This document shows positions 37,974-47,733 of a stretch of DNA of 64,000 nt, piece after piece. Origin of the DNA: a virus; IMG/VR virus record IMGVR_UViG_3300044618_002075, positions 1 to 64,000 of that record. One strand, written 5' to 3'. The notes below the pieces were generated by a model. That model was not told the DNA's origin. It worked only from the letters and a program-made list of their open reading frames with translations, and did not search any database. Each line of letters opens with the position of its first letter. Within the stretch, counting starts at the first letter, position 1. Position numbers and translations under genes: made by a program.

Positions 37974-40900
37974 TCAAGTTTGGATTTCAACCCAGCCCGG
38001 GGACTGGGTATCGTTGATCTCGACCCAGGTCGTGGACGGCGCGGTCACAACATTTTGCCAGTTCGGGGTCTGGCTGTCATCTATTGGATTCCAGAGGTAG
38101 CTGCCCGCCACAAGGTCCGTGATAGCTCCGGCGTCGCTGAACGAGACATTGAACGTGCCGCCCGCAGTAGGCGTATCCAGTGCCTGCGCGGCATCAAGGA
38201 TGCTTACGTTGAACGTGGACGCAGCAACCGCGGGCGTATCCGCCCCTGTGGCAGTGTCAGAAAATACCACGCTGAACGCGGCAGCGGCTGAAGTTGCGTC
38301 TGCACCTGTGGCCGTATCAGAGAAGAATGCTCCGAACGAGGCCCTGGCAGAGATCGCATCGGCGCCGGTAACCGTGTCAGAGAAAGAAGCGCTAGTAGAA
38401 AGCGCTCCCGAGATAGCATCGGTGCCGGTAGCTGTGTCAGAAAAAGATACCCCTATCGAAGCGGAAGCGGCTACGGTATCTGCACCTGTAGCAGTATCAG
38501 AAAAAGTTGCACTAAAGACAAAGTTCGATGTGACAGCATCCGAGCCTGTGGCTGTATCACTCAACGAAACGTTGAATGTTCCAGATGCCGCGAATGCATC
38601 TATACCGGTAGCCGTCTCACTGTAAGCTGCGCCAAAAATTGATGCCGCGACAGAAACTGCGTCTGCGCCAGTTGCTGTGTCGCTGAAAGATGCGCTGTAT
38701 ACCGTGCCCCCCGCTGCTTCAAAGTACCAGCCCAGTGACCCGTTGTTGGTCGAGTTGGCGCCCGCGTACCACGTTGTGGTCAGCGAGTAGGCGCGGATAC
38801 CCGTGATCGTCAGGTAGTCCGGCGTGGTCACCGTACCGGAGGTCAGGACCAGTGTTGCAGGCGAAGCGGCAGAAGACCCCCTCAGCGTCAAGACCCTACC
38901 AGCTTCACCAGCAGCGGTGAAACTACCAACCGTCTGCGTTGTGGCATTGAAGTTGATGGTGGTGGCACCCGTGGCTTTGTAGGTGTTAGTGATGTTGGCA
39001 AAAGTGTTGTTGCCGGTGATACCCAGTTCGCTTGCGCTACCTTGATCAAGCGTAATACCTGAGTAGTTAGCACCGCCACCGCCAAAAGTTTTACCGGCAG
39101 ATCGCGTCATGCTTATGATACCCGTGCCCGTAACGGTGAGGTTAGTAGCCACGACGCCGAAAGAAAATATAGCGAGTGTCCACTTGCCTGAACCAAAAGC
39201 CATAGTTCTTGTATTTGAGCCAGACGTAGTAATGGTGGCACCTTCTCCAGAGAAAGTCACATTATATGTAGCGGCGTTAAATTCTCCAGTTAGAAGGTTC
39301 AACGCCCCAGAGGCATTACTGTTTGATGAGAAAGCGTCTTGCAACGTCACCGATCCCCCGGGAGTGTCTACCGTGAACGCCTGCGTAAACGTCTTCCCCG
39401 CGCTGGTGATTGTCTGACTACCACGCCCAGCAAAAGTCATCGCCCCCGTGCCCGTCAGCGTAGTGCCTGTACCATTGATCCAATTACCATAGATAGCTGG
39501 TGTCTGGCTTCCCGTCGCCAGCGTCATCGTATTCGTCGTCCTAGCCGACATGTCGATGGTGCCAATGTTGAGGTCTAGATTGATGGTAACCGTTGCCCCG
39601 CTGTTCAGCCCAGTGGCTTCAAAGATGCATGTATCTTGAGCAAGAGGAAAAAAGTCATTGCTGGGCGTACCACCAGATGAAGAGGCCCATCCATTTGATG
39701 TCCAGTTGCCGCCACCAGCGAGGTTCCAATACACCGTCTTTGCGGCAGCAAACGTAATACTACTGTTACCCTTGCAGTCTCCGACTCGCGCACCAGAAGC
39801 AGGAGCAGCGGCGCCTGCAATGGTGATATCTCGGAAATCCGCGTCAGCCATAGACACGGCGGCGCAGGTCAGCGTACGCGTGGTGCCAAGCGTGTCCGAC
39901 CGCACAAAGGTTCGGCCCCGCATGCTGCTAAGGTTTACACCTGCTGGCAGCGTCAACGTGCCGTTTACGGTTTGACTAGCAGCCAGCACCAACTGTCGAA
40001 AGTTGGACGAAGAAACAGACGCAGTAGAAAGATTGTTGAAGGTGTTGGCTCCGTTAATTGTGGCCGTCCCCGTCCCAGTACCGGTGAAGGTGACGTTGTA
40101 GAACGTTTTGCCGTTGCCGGAGAAGGTTGGAGAAGTAGCGGAGCAGTTGACTTGGGACGTACTTGCTGTAACGGTCAAGTTGGCAGCGTTGGTTTCGGTC
40201 GTGCCAAAATTTATTGGTCCGCTTGCAGACAAAGCAACAGTTCCAGATCCAAGATCTAAAGTCCTAGAATGTGCGTTGTCGCTGGAAATAGAACTCGCCG
40301 TAAAATTGTACGTATCAAAATCAAACAACCCATTAATAATGGTTATTGTAGCATTTCCTATAGCAAGGGCGCTGCCTAGCGTCCATTCAGAACTGACACC
40401 GTTTACATCAATTGAGGACGCTAACGCAACTCCATTTGTCGTCAACACGTTGCCTGCGGTAGACCCAGAAAGCGTAATTACCCCCGTGTACGTTCTCGTC
40501 AGCCCTGTCGCAGGCAGCGTCACGTTGCCGTGAATACCGACAATAGTTGTGCTGCCTGCCAGCGTCACGTTGCCCACCAACGGGCCTGCAATGGTGAGAG
40601 ACTTCATCCTGATGCCGCCAGTGACAGCGTTCACCGTGGCTGTGTAGGCTGTGGCGTTGGACAGGCTGTCGAAGACAACAGCATCATGGCTTCTCGGCAC
40701 AGACGCGCCTGAGCCGCCACCAGACGACGTAGACCACCGCGCGGTGTCGCTCCAGTTGCCTGTGCCACCCACCCAGTAGCGCGTGCTGTCGGCAGGCTTG
40801 GCTGTGCGGTAGACAGGCGCTGCCGCCGTGCCTGTGCTGTTGGCACCGGCGTAGAACTCACCAGGGCTTGTGGCAGCAAAGCCAATCGAGCCCATCGCAA

Positions 40901-43841
40901 GGTAGTCAATGCTGTCTGTGCAGGCCCCAGCGAGGATGTGGGCAGTGCCTGTGCCGGTGAGGGTGACGACGTTGCCTGCTGTGCCCGTCACCGTCCATTT
41001 GCCGAAGGTCTGTGCCGTGCTGCCAAGGGCAATGGTATGGGCTACGGTTTTGGTGGAGGCAAGTTCTGTGAATTGGTTGTTTCCGGTGATGGTGAGAGTG
41101 GATGTGCCGGTGATGCCGCCGATGGTGAGTTTGTTGTAGGAAAGACCGCCGCCTTGAAATGTCCGAGCAGCGGTGCTGGTGTCTGACAAAACGATGTCGG
41201 CGGTGCCTTTGTAAAAGTTTAAGTTGGTTACTGTTGGAATTCCCCAAACGGTTCCTGTACCGGAAATGGTCCAAGTTCCAGAACCCATTTTAAGGGTTCG
41301 GCTTATTGAACCTTGAGAATCAAAAAGACCAACGGTAACACCGTAAGCCACAGCATCAAAAGTGCCGCTTACCACACCAAAAAACCGAGTTGCACCGATT
41401 ATAAAAGCATCAGCAAGCTGGACAATGCCTGTAACGGCGTCAACCGTGATAGGACATCCAAACGTCACGCCATTGCTGGTGATCGTCTGCGTGCCGCGCT
41501 TGGCAAACGTGATCGTACCCGCTGTACTAGACGACGTCACTCCTGTGCCAAACTTCCAGTCGCCGTAGACAAAAGGAGTGTTGCTTCCGGTGGAGAGCGT
41601 CATCGCGCTAGTACGCGCAGACGCATCAAACGTGCCAATGTTCCAAGCCTGATCTATCGTCACCGTCCCTGCGCTGCCCGTGTTGTCAAACACAGCCGTG
41701 TCCTGCGCCAGCGGGAAGTTGTTGATGTCGGGCGTACCGCCAGAAGACGGAGCCCAGGCCGTAGCAGACCAGTTCTGCGTGCCTGCGAGGTTCCAGTACA
41801 CCGTCTTGGGCGAAGGGAAGGTGATGCCGCTGTTGCCGCCACAGTCGCCTGCACGGGTCGGAGAAGAGCCTGCTGCGGTGCCTGCAATGGTGATGTCGCG
41901 GAAGTCGCAGTCTGTGGCCGAAAGCGTGCCTACGGTGAGTGTTGCAGCAACGCCCCGATTGTCTGAGCGAACAAAGATGCGTCGGACAGGCGAAGCACCC
42001 GCTACAGTGAGAGTGCCGTTTATCTTGTCGTTGGCTACATCGTTAAAAAGAATAACGCTGGTGCCTGTGCCGAACGGGGGCGTTATGGTTATATTGTTGA
42101 ACGTGCTTCCGCCAATAGGGCTCAAAATACTTGCAGTTGAGATTGCGGTACTTGTTAGTGAAACGTTGTAGAACGTCATCCCGCCCGGAGTCAACGCCGC
42201 TGCAGAAGAAGAACAGTTTATCTGCGACGTACCTGCATTGAATGTAAGATTTATAGACTGTGTAAACACCACAGGAGACGAGCCGCTCAACGTTACCGTA
42301 CTCGACCCCAGCGTTATCGTCCTGATGTTAGCGTTTGTCGATGAAATCGCAGCGGCAGTGACGTTGTAGTTCTTGGTGTCAAAGGCGCCGCTGGTGACCG
42401 TGAGGGTGTTGGAGCCAATGTCCAACGCATCGGCAAGTTCGACAGAATTCCCATAGGCATCAACGATCAGAGGTTGAGTAAACGTTTTACCCGCACTGGT
42501 GATTGTCTGCGTTTGTCTGCCGGTAAATGTAAGGGCGCCTGTACCAGAAATCGTCGTACCGGAACCGTTTGCCCAGTTCCCGTATATAAGCGGTGTTGTT
42601 GATCCTGTGGCGAAGGTCATCGCGTTTGTTCGCGTTGACATGCTCACCGTGCCTATATAGTTGAAAGCGCTATCAAGCGTCACCGTAGCCGACGTATTCA
42701 GCCCCGTGTTCTCGATGACCGCCGTGTCCTGGGCCAACGGGAAGTTGTCCGTGCTGACCGCGCCGCCAGAGCTTGCAGCCCAGTTGTTGCCGCTCCAGTT
42801 CCCGCCAGCGGCTTGGTTCCAGTAGACGGTCTTTGGCGTGCTGAAGGTGATGCCTCTGCAGCCTCTCAAGTCTCCAACACGAGTACCGCTGATGGGCGCG
42901 GCTGTGCCAATGACGTAGAGGTCTCGGAAGTCTGCGTCTGTCAGGCTTGGTGTGGCATTGACGGTGAGGGTTTGGGCGATGCCGTAGGTGCTTGAACGAA
43001 ACCAGACTCTGCGGTTGCCTGCGGTGCCTGTGGTGGAGAGGGTGCCGTTGATGGTTTGTCTTCCCCAAAACAGCACCGCAGTCACGCCTACCGCAGAACG
43101 CGCAGTTACAGAAAGGTTGTTAAAGGTATTTATTCCTTCAATTTCAATACTTGATGAAGTTGTCGAAGTAAACGCTACATTATAAAACGTCACTCCCGAC
43201 GTAAACGGAGTTGCCCCCGAAAAAATGGGACTTGTTGCGGTGCAACTTATTGAAGATGTGCCCGCGTTAAATGTCAAGTTTGTATTGATTGCAAAATTTA
43301 CTGCTGGAGTGCTACTTAGCGTTACAGTAGATGACCCAAGATTGATAGTTCTAGTATTACTGTTAGTGGATCTCAGATTAGGAGATGTGACATTGTAGTT
43401 TGCGGTGGTAAAAGTTCCGCTAGTGATCTGGAGGTCGTTGGCGGCAATAGTAAGCGCATCCCCCAGCGTCACCGTTCCGCCCGGTGCGGCTATGGTTAAA
43501 CCCTGTAAACTTTTTCCTGCGGTTGTTAGCGTTCCTGTGGCATTGATGGTAAAGATGTTGGTGTAGGTAAACCCCATCCCCGCCACAAGAGTGACGCTGC
43601 CAGACACGGTGATGGCTGCGCTACCCGCCAACGTCCCTGTAAACCCTGTGCAGTTGATGGACTTGGCGCCGGTGTTGCCGGTAGAGATGGTGCAGGTGCC
43701 GGTGGACAGATTCGTGAAGAAAACGTCGTCAGCACTGGTAGGAACACTTGCTCCTCCAGCACCACCAGACGTAGTGGCCCACTTGGTCCCGGCAGTGCCG
43801 TCCCAGTTTGCTGTGCCGCCGACCCAGTACCTGTCCGCCAT
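37974..43841 (-). CDS. giant repeat-built tail/adhesin protein (1955 aa)
   Basis: The sequence is Thr/Ser/Gly/Asn-rich with almost no charge and a beta-strand ladder (TITLGSSTVTLSGSSP type) as in parallel beta-helices. A 'YW-V/N-x-x-G-x-x-NW' landmark recurs near residues 5, 335, 676, 1020 and 1366, giving a period of about 340 residues. The last 250 residues are about ten short repeats of the type 'FSDTATGADAVSA', then a Trp-containing end (WVEINDTQSPGWVEIQ). It resembles filamentous-adhesin-like side fibres. It starts two bases after the gene upstream, so it is part of the virion operon. Confidence 0.85.
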   Translation of the reverse strand: MADRYWVGGTANWDGTAGTKWATTSGGAGGASVPTSADDVFFTNLSTGTCTISTGNTGAKSINCTGFTGTLAGSAAITVSGSVTLVAGMGFTYTNIFTINATGTLTTAGKSLQGLTIAAPGGTVTLGDALTIAANDLQITSGTFTTANYNVTSPNLRSTNSNTRTINLGSSTVTLSSTPAVNFAINTNLTFNAGTSSISCTATSPIFSGATPFTSGVTFYNVAFTSTTSSSIEIEGINTFNNLSVTARSAVGVTAVLFWGRQTINGTLSTTGTAGNRRVWFRSSTYGIAQTLTVNATPSLTDADFRDLYVIGTAAPISGTRVGDLRGCRGITFSTPKTVYWNQAAGGNWSGNNWAASSGGAVSTDNFPLAQDTAVIENTGLNTSATVTLDSAFNYIGTVSMSTRTNAMTFATGSTTPLIYGNWANGSGTTISGTGALTFTGRQTQTITSAGKTFTQPLIVDAYGNSVELADALDIGSNTLTVTSGAFDTKNYNVTAAAISSTNANIRTITLGSSTVTLSGSSPVVFTQSINLTFNAGTSQINCSSSAAALTPGGMTFYNVSLTSTAISTASILSPIGGSTFNNITITPPFGTGTSVILFNDVANDKINGTLTVAGASPVRRIFVRSDNRGVAATLTVGTLSATDCDFRDITIAGTAAGSSPTRAGDCGGNSGITFPSPKTVYWNLAGTQNWSATAWAPSSGGTPDINNFPLAQDTAVFDNTGSAGTVTIDQAWNIGTFDASARTSAMTLSTGSNTPFVYGDWKFGTGVTSSSTAGTITFAKRGTQTITSNGVTFGCPITVDAVTGIVQLADAFIIGATRFFGVVSGTFDAVAYGVTVGLFDSQGSISRTLKMGSGTWTISGTGTVWGIPTVTNLNFYKGTADIVLSDTSTAARTFQGGGLSYNKLTIGGITGTSTLTITGNNQFTELASTKTVAHTIALGSTAQTFGKWTVTGTAGNVVTLTGTGTAHILAGACTDSIDYLAMGSIGFAATSPGEFYAGANSTGTAAAPVYRTAKPADSTRYWVGGTGNWSDTARWSTSSGGGSGASVPRSHDAVVFDSLSNATAYTATVNAVTGGIRMKSLTIAGPLVGNVTLAGSTTIVGIHGNVTLPATGLTRTYTGVITLSGSTAGNVLTTNGVALASSIDVNGVSSEWTLGSALAIGNATITIINGLFDFDTYNFTASSISSDNAHSRTLDLGSGTVALSASGPINFGTTETNAANLTVTASTSQVNCSATSPTFSGNGKTFYNVTFTGTGTGTATINGANTFNNLSTASVSSSNFRQLVLAASQTVNGTLTLPAGVNLSSMRGRTFVRSDTLGTTRTLTCAAVSMADADFRDITIAGAAAPASGARVGDCKGNSSITFAAAKTVYWNLAGGGNWTSNGWASSSGGTPSNDFFPLAQDTCIFEATGLNSGATVTINLDLNIGTIDMSARTTNTMTLATGSQTPAIYGNWINGTGTTLTGTGAMTFAGRGSQTITSAGKTFTQAFTVDTPGGSVTLQDAFSSNSNASGALNLLTGEFNAATYNVTFSGEGATITTSGSNTRTMAFGSGKWTLAIFSFGVVATNLTVTGTGIISMTRSAGKTFGGGGANYSGITLDQGSASELGITGNNTFANITNTYKATGATTINFNATTQTVGSFTAAGEAGRVLTLRGSSAASPATLVLTSGTVTTPDYLTITGIRAYSLTTTWYAGANSTNNGSLGWYFEAAGGTVYSASFSDTATGADAVSVAASIFGAAYSETATGIDAFAASGTFNVSLSDTATGSDAVTSNFVFSATFSDTATGADTVAASASIGVSFSDTATGTDAISGALSTSASFSDTVTGADAISARASFGAFFSDTATGADATSAAAAFSVVFSDTATGADTPAVAASTFNVSILDAAQALDTPTAGGTFNVSFSDAGAITDLVAGSYLWNPIDDSQTPNWQNVVTAPSTTWVEINDTQSPGWVEIQT

Positions 43842-43843
43842 GA

Positions 43844-44053
43844 TTACGCCTTCACGTAACGAACGCCGTCGATCTCGATGTACTCAGGCTCAGGCTCCGG
43901 TGCGGGCGGTGCTGTCACCACAGCGATCCAGTTGTCGCGCCGCTGCTCCTTCATCACCTCAATCTCAGCCTCTGTGAAGCCGTGATCGTCAGGCAGATGG
44001 AGAGCATCAGCAAACTTGCCGTGAGGGGTCTCGAATTGGAAGTCGATCTTCAT
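43844..44053 (-). CDS. small protein with C-terminal GVRYVKA (69 aa)
   Basis: The protein MKIDFQFETPHGKFADALHL has an acidic helical middle, a Pro/Glu linker (APPAPEPEPEY) and the end IEIDGVRYVKA. Similar short phage proteins with a 'xEIDGVRYVK' ending occur near fibre genes. Function is unknown. It overlaps the HNH gene upstream by four bases. Confidence 0.7.
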   Translation of the reverse strand: MKIDFQFETPHGKFADALHLPDDHGFTEAEIEVMKEQRRDNWIAVVTAPPAPEPEPEYIEIDGVRYVKA

Positions 44054-44610
44054 ACTACATCCTTAAAGATCCTGCCGTGAACCACGTTCATTACAGTTTT
44101 CTTGGAAACCTTTAGCTCATTTGCAAGCATCTGTAGCGTTTTAACGGGGTAGCTGCTCCTGATAAACCTGACAGATTCTGTGTTCAGCTTGGAGTTTGGC
44201 CGTTCCGGTATTGGCATGGTGACGGCTTCCTTTTCCGTCATCCCATTTTTGATGCGGTTCAGGATTGCAGAAGGACTACATCCAAGCAGCTTCGCCCACT
44301 GCGCCATAGCCAAGGTTTGCCCGTTGGCCGTGATCATCCTGTTGTTGCGCTTGTTCCGCGCCTGCTCTTCTCTGGTGGCCCAGCGGCAGTTTTCCGGCGA
44401 GTATGGTCCGTCGTTGTTTACTCGCTCTAGGGTGCCGCCCTCTGGGGGCGGACCCATGTCTCTCAGGAAGTTCTGAAAGCCTTCCGCGCCGTGCCAGCGC
44501 GGATCAACGCAGATGCCTCGACCACCGTAATTTTTAAACGATGCTTGGTTCGGCAAAGAACACCGATTGTGCATGCTGCGCCAGACACCAAGGATCTTGT
44601 TTTGTTTCAT
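44050..44610 (-). CDS. HNH-type homing endonuclease-like protein (186 aa)
   Basis: Residues about 8-70 (VWRSMHNRCSLPN, FKNYGGRGICVDPRW, GTLERVNNDGPYSPENCRWA) give the full pattern of the phage HNH family with AP2-like ends. The C-terminal half has helix-turn-helix type segments (MAQWAKLLGCSPSAILNRIK and TLQMLANELKVSKKTVMNVV) for DNA recognition. It interrupts a run of structural genes and is probably a free-standing mobile homing gene. Local GC is lower than in its neighbours. Confidence 0.88.
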   Translation of the reverse strand: MKQNKILGVWRSMHNRCSLPNQASFKNYGGRGICVDPRWHGAEGFQNFLRDMGPPPEGGTLERVNNDGPYSPENCRWATREEQARNKRNNRMITANGQTLAMAQWAKLLGCSPSAILNRIKNGMTEKEAVTMPIPERPNSKLNTESVRFIRSSYPVKTLQMLANELKVSKKTVMNVVHGRIFKDVV

Positions 44611-44613
44611 CTT

Positions 44614-44643
44614 GATACACCCCTTGTTGGTAAAGGGTGTATC
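44614..44643 (-). promoter_or_regulatory. inverted repeat before the HNH gene
   Basis: GATACACCC (44614-44622) and GGGTGTATC (44635-44643) form a perfect 9-bp stem around a 12-nt loop, just upstream of the HNH start at 44610. It could be a hairpin that limits expression of the inserted gene from the strong late transcript, or mark one edge of the insertion. Confidence 0.55.
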
Positions 44644-44651
44644 TTATCGCG

Positions 44652-45170
44652 TTACGCTGCATCGAGGGAAAAAGTATACGATACGTTCAGCGTGTCACCG
44701 TTTGCCACCGTTCGATCACCGGGAGCAGAAAAGTCCGCTGCCGAGAACAGCGTCCCCGTTGTACCACCCTTGGTGTTGTTGGAGGTCAAAAAAGCCCCGC
44801 CAACAGTAGTAGACCCGTTGATATTGAACGCCGCAGGAGAAGCGCTATTTGTGATCACCGAGGGGTCCGCCGTGGTAGCCGTACCGAAGGTACACGTCGG
44901 ACGCGTAGCGTTGCTGTAGGCCGTGACTTCCGTCCAGCCAATGTGGCTAGCCATCGTGTCGCCCGCAGCGGGGTTGTTGCTGGAAGCCGCCCCGTACAGC
45001 CCGATATACCACGTCGTGATCTGCGTGGCAGCAGAGAAGTACACCGCGTTCATGGACTGCAACCCCTGGTTCACCACGAGGTTGTGGGACTCCGCTTCCC
45101 ACTTCAGATTGCCATCCTTGTCGATGCACTGGATCTTGAAGACGCCGCCAGCCTTAGACTTGTTCAGCAT
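44652..45170 (-). CDS. conserved virion protein (172 aa)
   Basis: The block KIQCIDKDGNLKWEAESHNL with VVNQGLQSMNAVYFSAATQI and WYIGLYGAASSNNPAAGDTM is shared by structural proteins in many tailed-phage genomes, placed near adaptors and fibres. The rest is beta-rich. A tail or fibre-base role is probable. Exact function is unknown. Confidence 0.75.
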   Translation of the reverse strand: MLNKSKAGGVFKIQCIDKDGNLKWEAESHNLVVNQGLQSMNAVYFSAATQITTWYIGLYGAASSNNPAAGDTMASHIGWTEVTAYSNATRPTCTFGTATTADPSVITNSASPAAFNINGSTTVGGAFLTSNNTKGGTTGTLFSAADFSAPGDRTVANGDTLNVSYTFSLDAA

Positions 45171-45179
45171 GATGATTTC

Positions 45180-45602
45180 CTATGCGAAGCGCAACAGCGC
45201 AGATGCGGCTGTTGCCGCTGGAAGTTGAATGGTGAATGTACCGGAGGCTGTCTTGTCAGCACCAAAATCCAGCACAGCAATGGCACGGTTGGCCTTAGAC
45301 GAGTTGTAGATCAAACCGCCACGGCAGGTGAAAGACGCGTTGGCAAATACAGGGTTGTTGAACGTCACGTAGGCAGTGGTGCCAGACAGAAGGACTTGGA
45401 CGTTGGTAAGCGTCACACCACCCGCCACATAACCCGTACCAGAAGCCTGCCCCGGAGTTGAGACGCTGTACGCTGTAGTGGCCTGACTCAGGTCTGCCGA
45501 CGCCGTGTAAAGCGCCAGCTTGATCGTATCCGCAGAAAGGTTGTGGATGCCTTGCCAAGACTCCTGTTTGAACGAGGAGCACATTCCCTGGAGGATTGCC
45601 AT
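45180..45602 (-). CDS. conserved virion protein (140 aa)
   Basis: Characteristic pieces are MAILQGMCSSFKQESWQGIH, TIKLALYTASADLSQATTAY, GTGYVAGGVTLTN and IAVLDFGADKTASGTFTI. The family is widespread in phage structural modules of siphoviruses and podoviruses. Beta-sandwich-like sequence is typical for tail or head decoration. It comes two bases after the adaptor gene. Confidence 0.8.
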   Translation of the reverse strand: MAILQGMCSSFKQESWQGIHNLSADTIKLALYTASADLSQATTAYSVSTPGQASGTGYVAGGVTLTNVQVLLSGTTAYVTFNNPVFANASFTCRGGLIYNSSKANRAIAVLDFGADKTASGTFTIQLPAATAASALLRFA

Positions 45603-45603
45603 G

Positions 45604-46257
45604 TCACTTCACCGGGTTTCTGACCTGACCGCTGCGGTAGGCATCTTGACGGTTCTTGCCGTCGCCCAGGTTCTTCAGCAGCAGGATCGAATCGTTGAAT
45701 TGGGTGGTGTACAACTGAACGATGTCCTGCTCAGCCTTCATGAACCGAGCGGCTTCCACCATGACCGCGTTAAACAACGCGCTGTCAAAGTTGTCGCCCA
45801 GCCACGTAGTGCCCGCCGTGACGATGCTCTGCGGGTAGTAGAAGTAGTGCAGTTCTGCGGTAAGCCCTGCTGACGGCGTCGGACCCAGGATGAACGTCAA
45901 CTCAGTTGGCAGGTTGTACACCGGGCCAAACAACGCGTAGTACCGGGGTACACCTTGCGTCGTAGGGTTTGGATACGACTCTCTGATGAAGTTCACATCC
46001 TTGTTCAGGAGGTATGTGTAATCCCCACCAGCAGTGGGGAACACCGCCAAACTGAAGACCGACAAGAAGTCTCCGGGCGTGGTCAGGTATTGATTGCCTT
46101 GACTCAGCGTGCCCGTGACGTTCTTGCGTAGCGCTGGAAGCTGTACCGTGTTGTAGATCTTCTGCTCCGCCAGATCCGTCATCGTGGCGAAGTCAGCCGC
46201 CGAGAACGTGTTCTCGGTGTAATCTTCAACAGCGGCCTTCAGTTCGGTGTAGTTCAC
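45604..46257 (-). CDS. head-tail adaptor, SU10-like (217 aa)
   Basis: The start is GTG at 46257 overlapping the stop of the gene before (GTGA). The sequence MNYTELKAAVEDYTENTFSA, FATMTDLAEQKIYNTVQLPA, followed by GDFLSVFSLAVF and a helical end with FNAVMVEAARFMKAEQDIVQ, has the typical layout of podovirus adaptor proteins (phage SU10 type). These bind below the portal and above the nozzle. Confidence 0.85.
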   Translation of the reverse strand: MNYTELKAAVEDYTENTFSAADFATMTDLAEQKIYNTVQLPALRKNVTGTLSQGNQYLTTPGDFLSVFSLAVFPTAGGDYTYLLNKDVNFIRESYPNPTTQGVPRYYALFGPVYNLPTELTFILGPTPSAGLTAELHYFYYPQSIVTAGTTWLGDNFDSALFNAVMVEAARFMKAEQDIVQLYTTQFNDSILLLKNLGDGKNRQDAYRSGQVRNPVK

Positions 46258-46430
46258 GCCATCGGTCCCCGAGCCATGAAGCCCTTGGTCTGCGCCTTGC
46301 CGCCACGAACCTTGATACCCGAGGTCTTGGCCGGGGACGTCGGAGCAGAGGCGATGTTGCCCACCACCATGCGCGGCATGGGCGCGTCAGCGTTCACGAC
46401 CGGAGTCGGAACCGGCTTGGCCTTCAGCAT
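46254..46430 (-). CDS. small basic protein (58 aa)
   Basis: The frame from the ATG at 46430 (MLKAKPVPTPVVNADAPMPR) ends in SGIKVRGGKAQTKGFMARGP and a TGA whose GTGA overlap starts the adaptor gene. It is disordered and basic, with the RGGK / KGFM glycine-lysine motifs found in neighbouring tiny proteins. Function is unknown. Confidence 0.65.
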   Translation of the reverse strand: MLKAKPVPTPVVNADAPMPRMVVGNIASAPTSPAKTSGIKVRGGKAQTKGFMARGPMA

Positions 46431-46431
46431 G

Positions 46432-46596
46432 TCACTTCCCCTTGCGCCCGACCGGGCCTTGGTTCGCCACGCGGGCCATGTTGCGACCCATCTTCTGGGA
46501 CATCTTGGTGGTCACACCACCCTTGGCGAGCTTGGTCTTGGGCTTGCCCGGGTGCAGCGCGGCCTCGTGCTTGTGGACTGCTTCCTTGGGGGTCAT
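46432..46596 (-). CDS. small basic 'AKGG' protein (54 aa)
   Basis: The frame starts at 46596 (MTPKEAVHKHEAALHPGKPK) after AAGGAGTG and ends at 46432. It contains LAKGGVTTKMSQKMGRNMAR, the same Lys-Gly-Gly-Val-Thr motif as the proteins at 50188 and 49279. It is highly basic, so DNA or RNA contact is possible. Confidence 0.65.
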   Translation of the reverse strand: MTPKEAVHKHEAALHPGKPKTKLAKGGVTTKMSQKMGRNMARVANQGPVGRKGK

Positions 46597-46632
46597 GTTC
46601 ACTCCTTGGTTGGATCGAATGATATCGTCAGA

Positions 46633-47733
46633 TCAGTAATTGGGGAAGGGCGCTGTCGGCGGCGTGAAGTTTCCGCTGTAGCGGGCGACACCCACCGTGA
46701 TACGGACCTCGTCTATGTTGCCGTTAAACGAAGTAGTTGAAGGGGCGGACACTTGCGCCATAGTGACCATTGGTTTATTTGTCTGACTGGCGACTTCCGT
46801 ACCGTTAATATAGAGCCGCATAGCAGACGTAGACGGATCATTGACAACCGCAACAAAAACCCACTGACTTACTGTAATTGGATACGAACTTGTAGATAGA
46901 TTAGCGCCTGTTATTGGCCGCAGCAAAAAGTCAGCAGTGGTGACGCCGTCGTAAAAACCCAAAGAAAATTGACTGGCACTTGAGCTATTCCACCGAATGT
47001 TTGGCGTAGCGGCTGCGCTATACACCCACAACTCGGCTGTCCACGGATCCGTAACTGCGGCAGTTATAAACCCTTTGGTTGGGTAGTCTGTTTGCAGATA
47101 GTCGCCGCTACCGTCTGTGAGAAGACTTCCTGTACCAAACTTAAAGTTCGCCGTATCTACCTGCGCGTTACCAAACGCGGTCATCGTGTAGCCTATGGGA
47201 GAGTTGTCCACAAAAGTAGTAGACCCACTGGTTCCGTCCATGTGCAACAGCAGTCGCACATACGCATAGTACGGATCTCCTCCAGGCGGTGGGACGTAGG
47301 GCGTGTTGACGAACCCTGCAAACTGACCAACTTCACCCACGCCGACCAAGGTGTTTGGCGTGAGCACAGCGTCAAAGTCCCTGGCGCCACCGATAGGGTT
47401 CCATCCCCACTGGATGACCAACATGCCCTCGCCAGGAAAGCCCTCTTGCAAGGGGCCGGTGCCCGACACCGTGTCAGTTTGGAGGCCGTTCGTTCCGGAC
47501 TGATACCACGTATTTGTGTCCGGGCGGGGGTCACGGAGGGCCTGGGGGTCCGAAATTTCATACATACCTAACTGTAGTTGCGGATGGTCCCTTGACCAAC
47601 ACTGGGGGCATGCACGAATTTGTGTTTGCTTTGTTTTTACAACCTCGTTTTTTAGTTTCTTTAACGGAAATCGAAAATTGCAATAATCACAAAAACCAAA
47701 TGCTTTAGTGCCATTGGCAAACCTGTTAGCCAT
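46633..47733 (-). CDS. LamG/ConA-lectin virion protein with zinc knuckle (366 aa)
   Basis: An N-terminal CDYCNFRFPLKKLKN and CPQCWSRDHPQ pair looks like a small zinc ribbon anchoring module. A beta linker (PDTNTWYQSGTNGL) follows. Residues about 155-366 form a LamG/concanavalin-like lectin domain: LLLHMDGTSGSTTFVDNSP at its start, WTAELWVYSAAATPNIRWN and QWVFVAVVNDPSTSAMRLYI in the core, and IDEVRITVGVARYSGNFTPP at the end. It could bind host glycans. AT-rich DNA near its start borders the HNH insertion upstream. Confidence 0.85.
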   Translation of the reverse strand: MANRFANGTKAFGFCDYCNFRFPLKKLKNEVVKTKQTQIRACPQCWSRDHPQLQLGMYEISDPQALRDPRPDTNTWYQSGTNGLQTDTVSGTGPLQEGFPGEGMLVIQWGWNPIGGARDFDAVLTPNTLVGVGEVGQFAGFVNTPYVPPPGGDPYYAYVRLLLHMDGTSGSTTFVDNSPIGYTMTAFGNAQVDTANFKFGTGSLLTDGSGDYLQTDYPTKGFITAAVTDPWTAELWVYSAAATPNIRWNSSSASQFSLGFYDGVTTADFLLRPITGANLSTSSYPITVSQWVFVAVVNDPSTSAMRLYINGTEVASQTNKPMVTMAQVSAPSTTSFNGNIDEVRITVGVARYSGNFTPPTAPFPNY

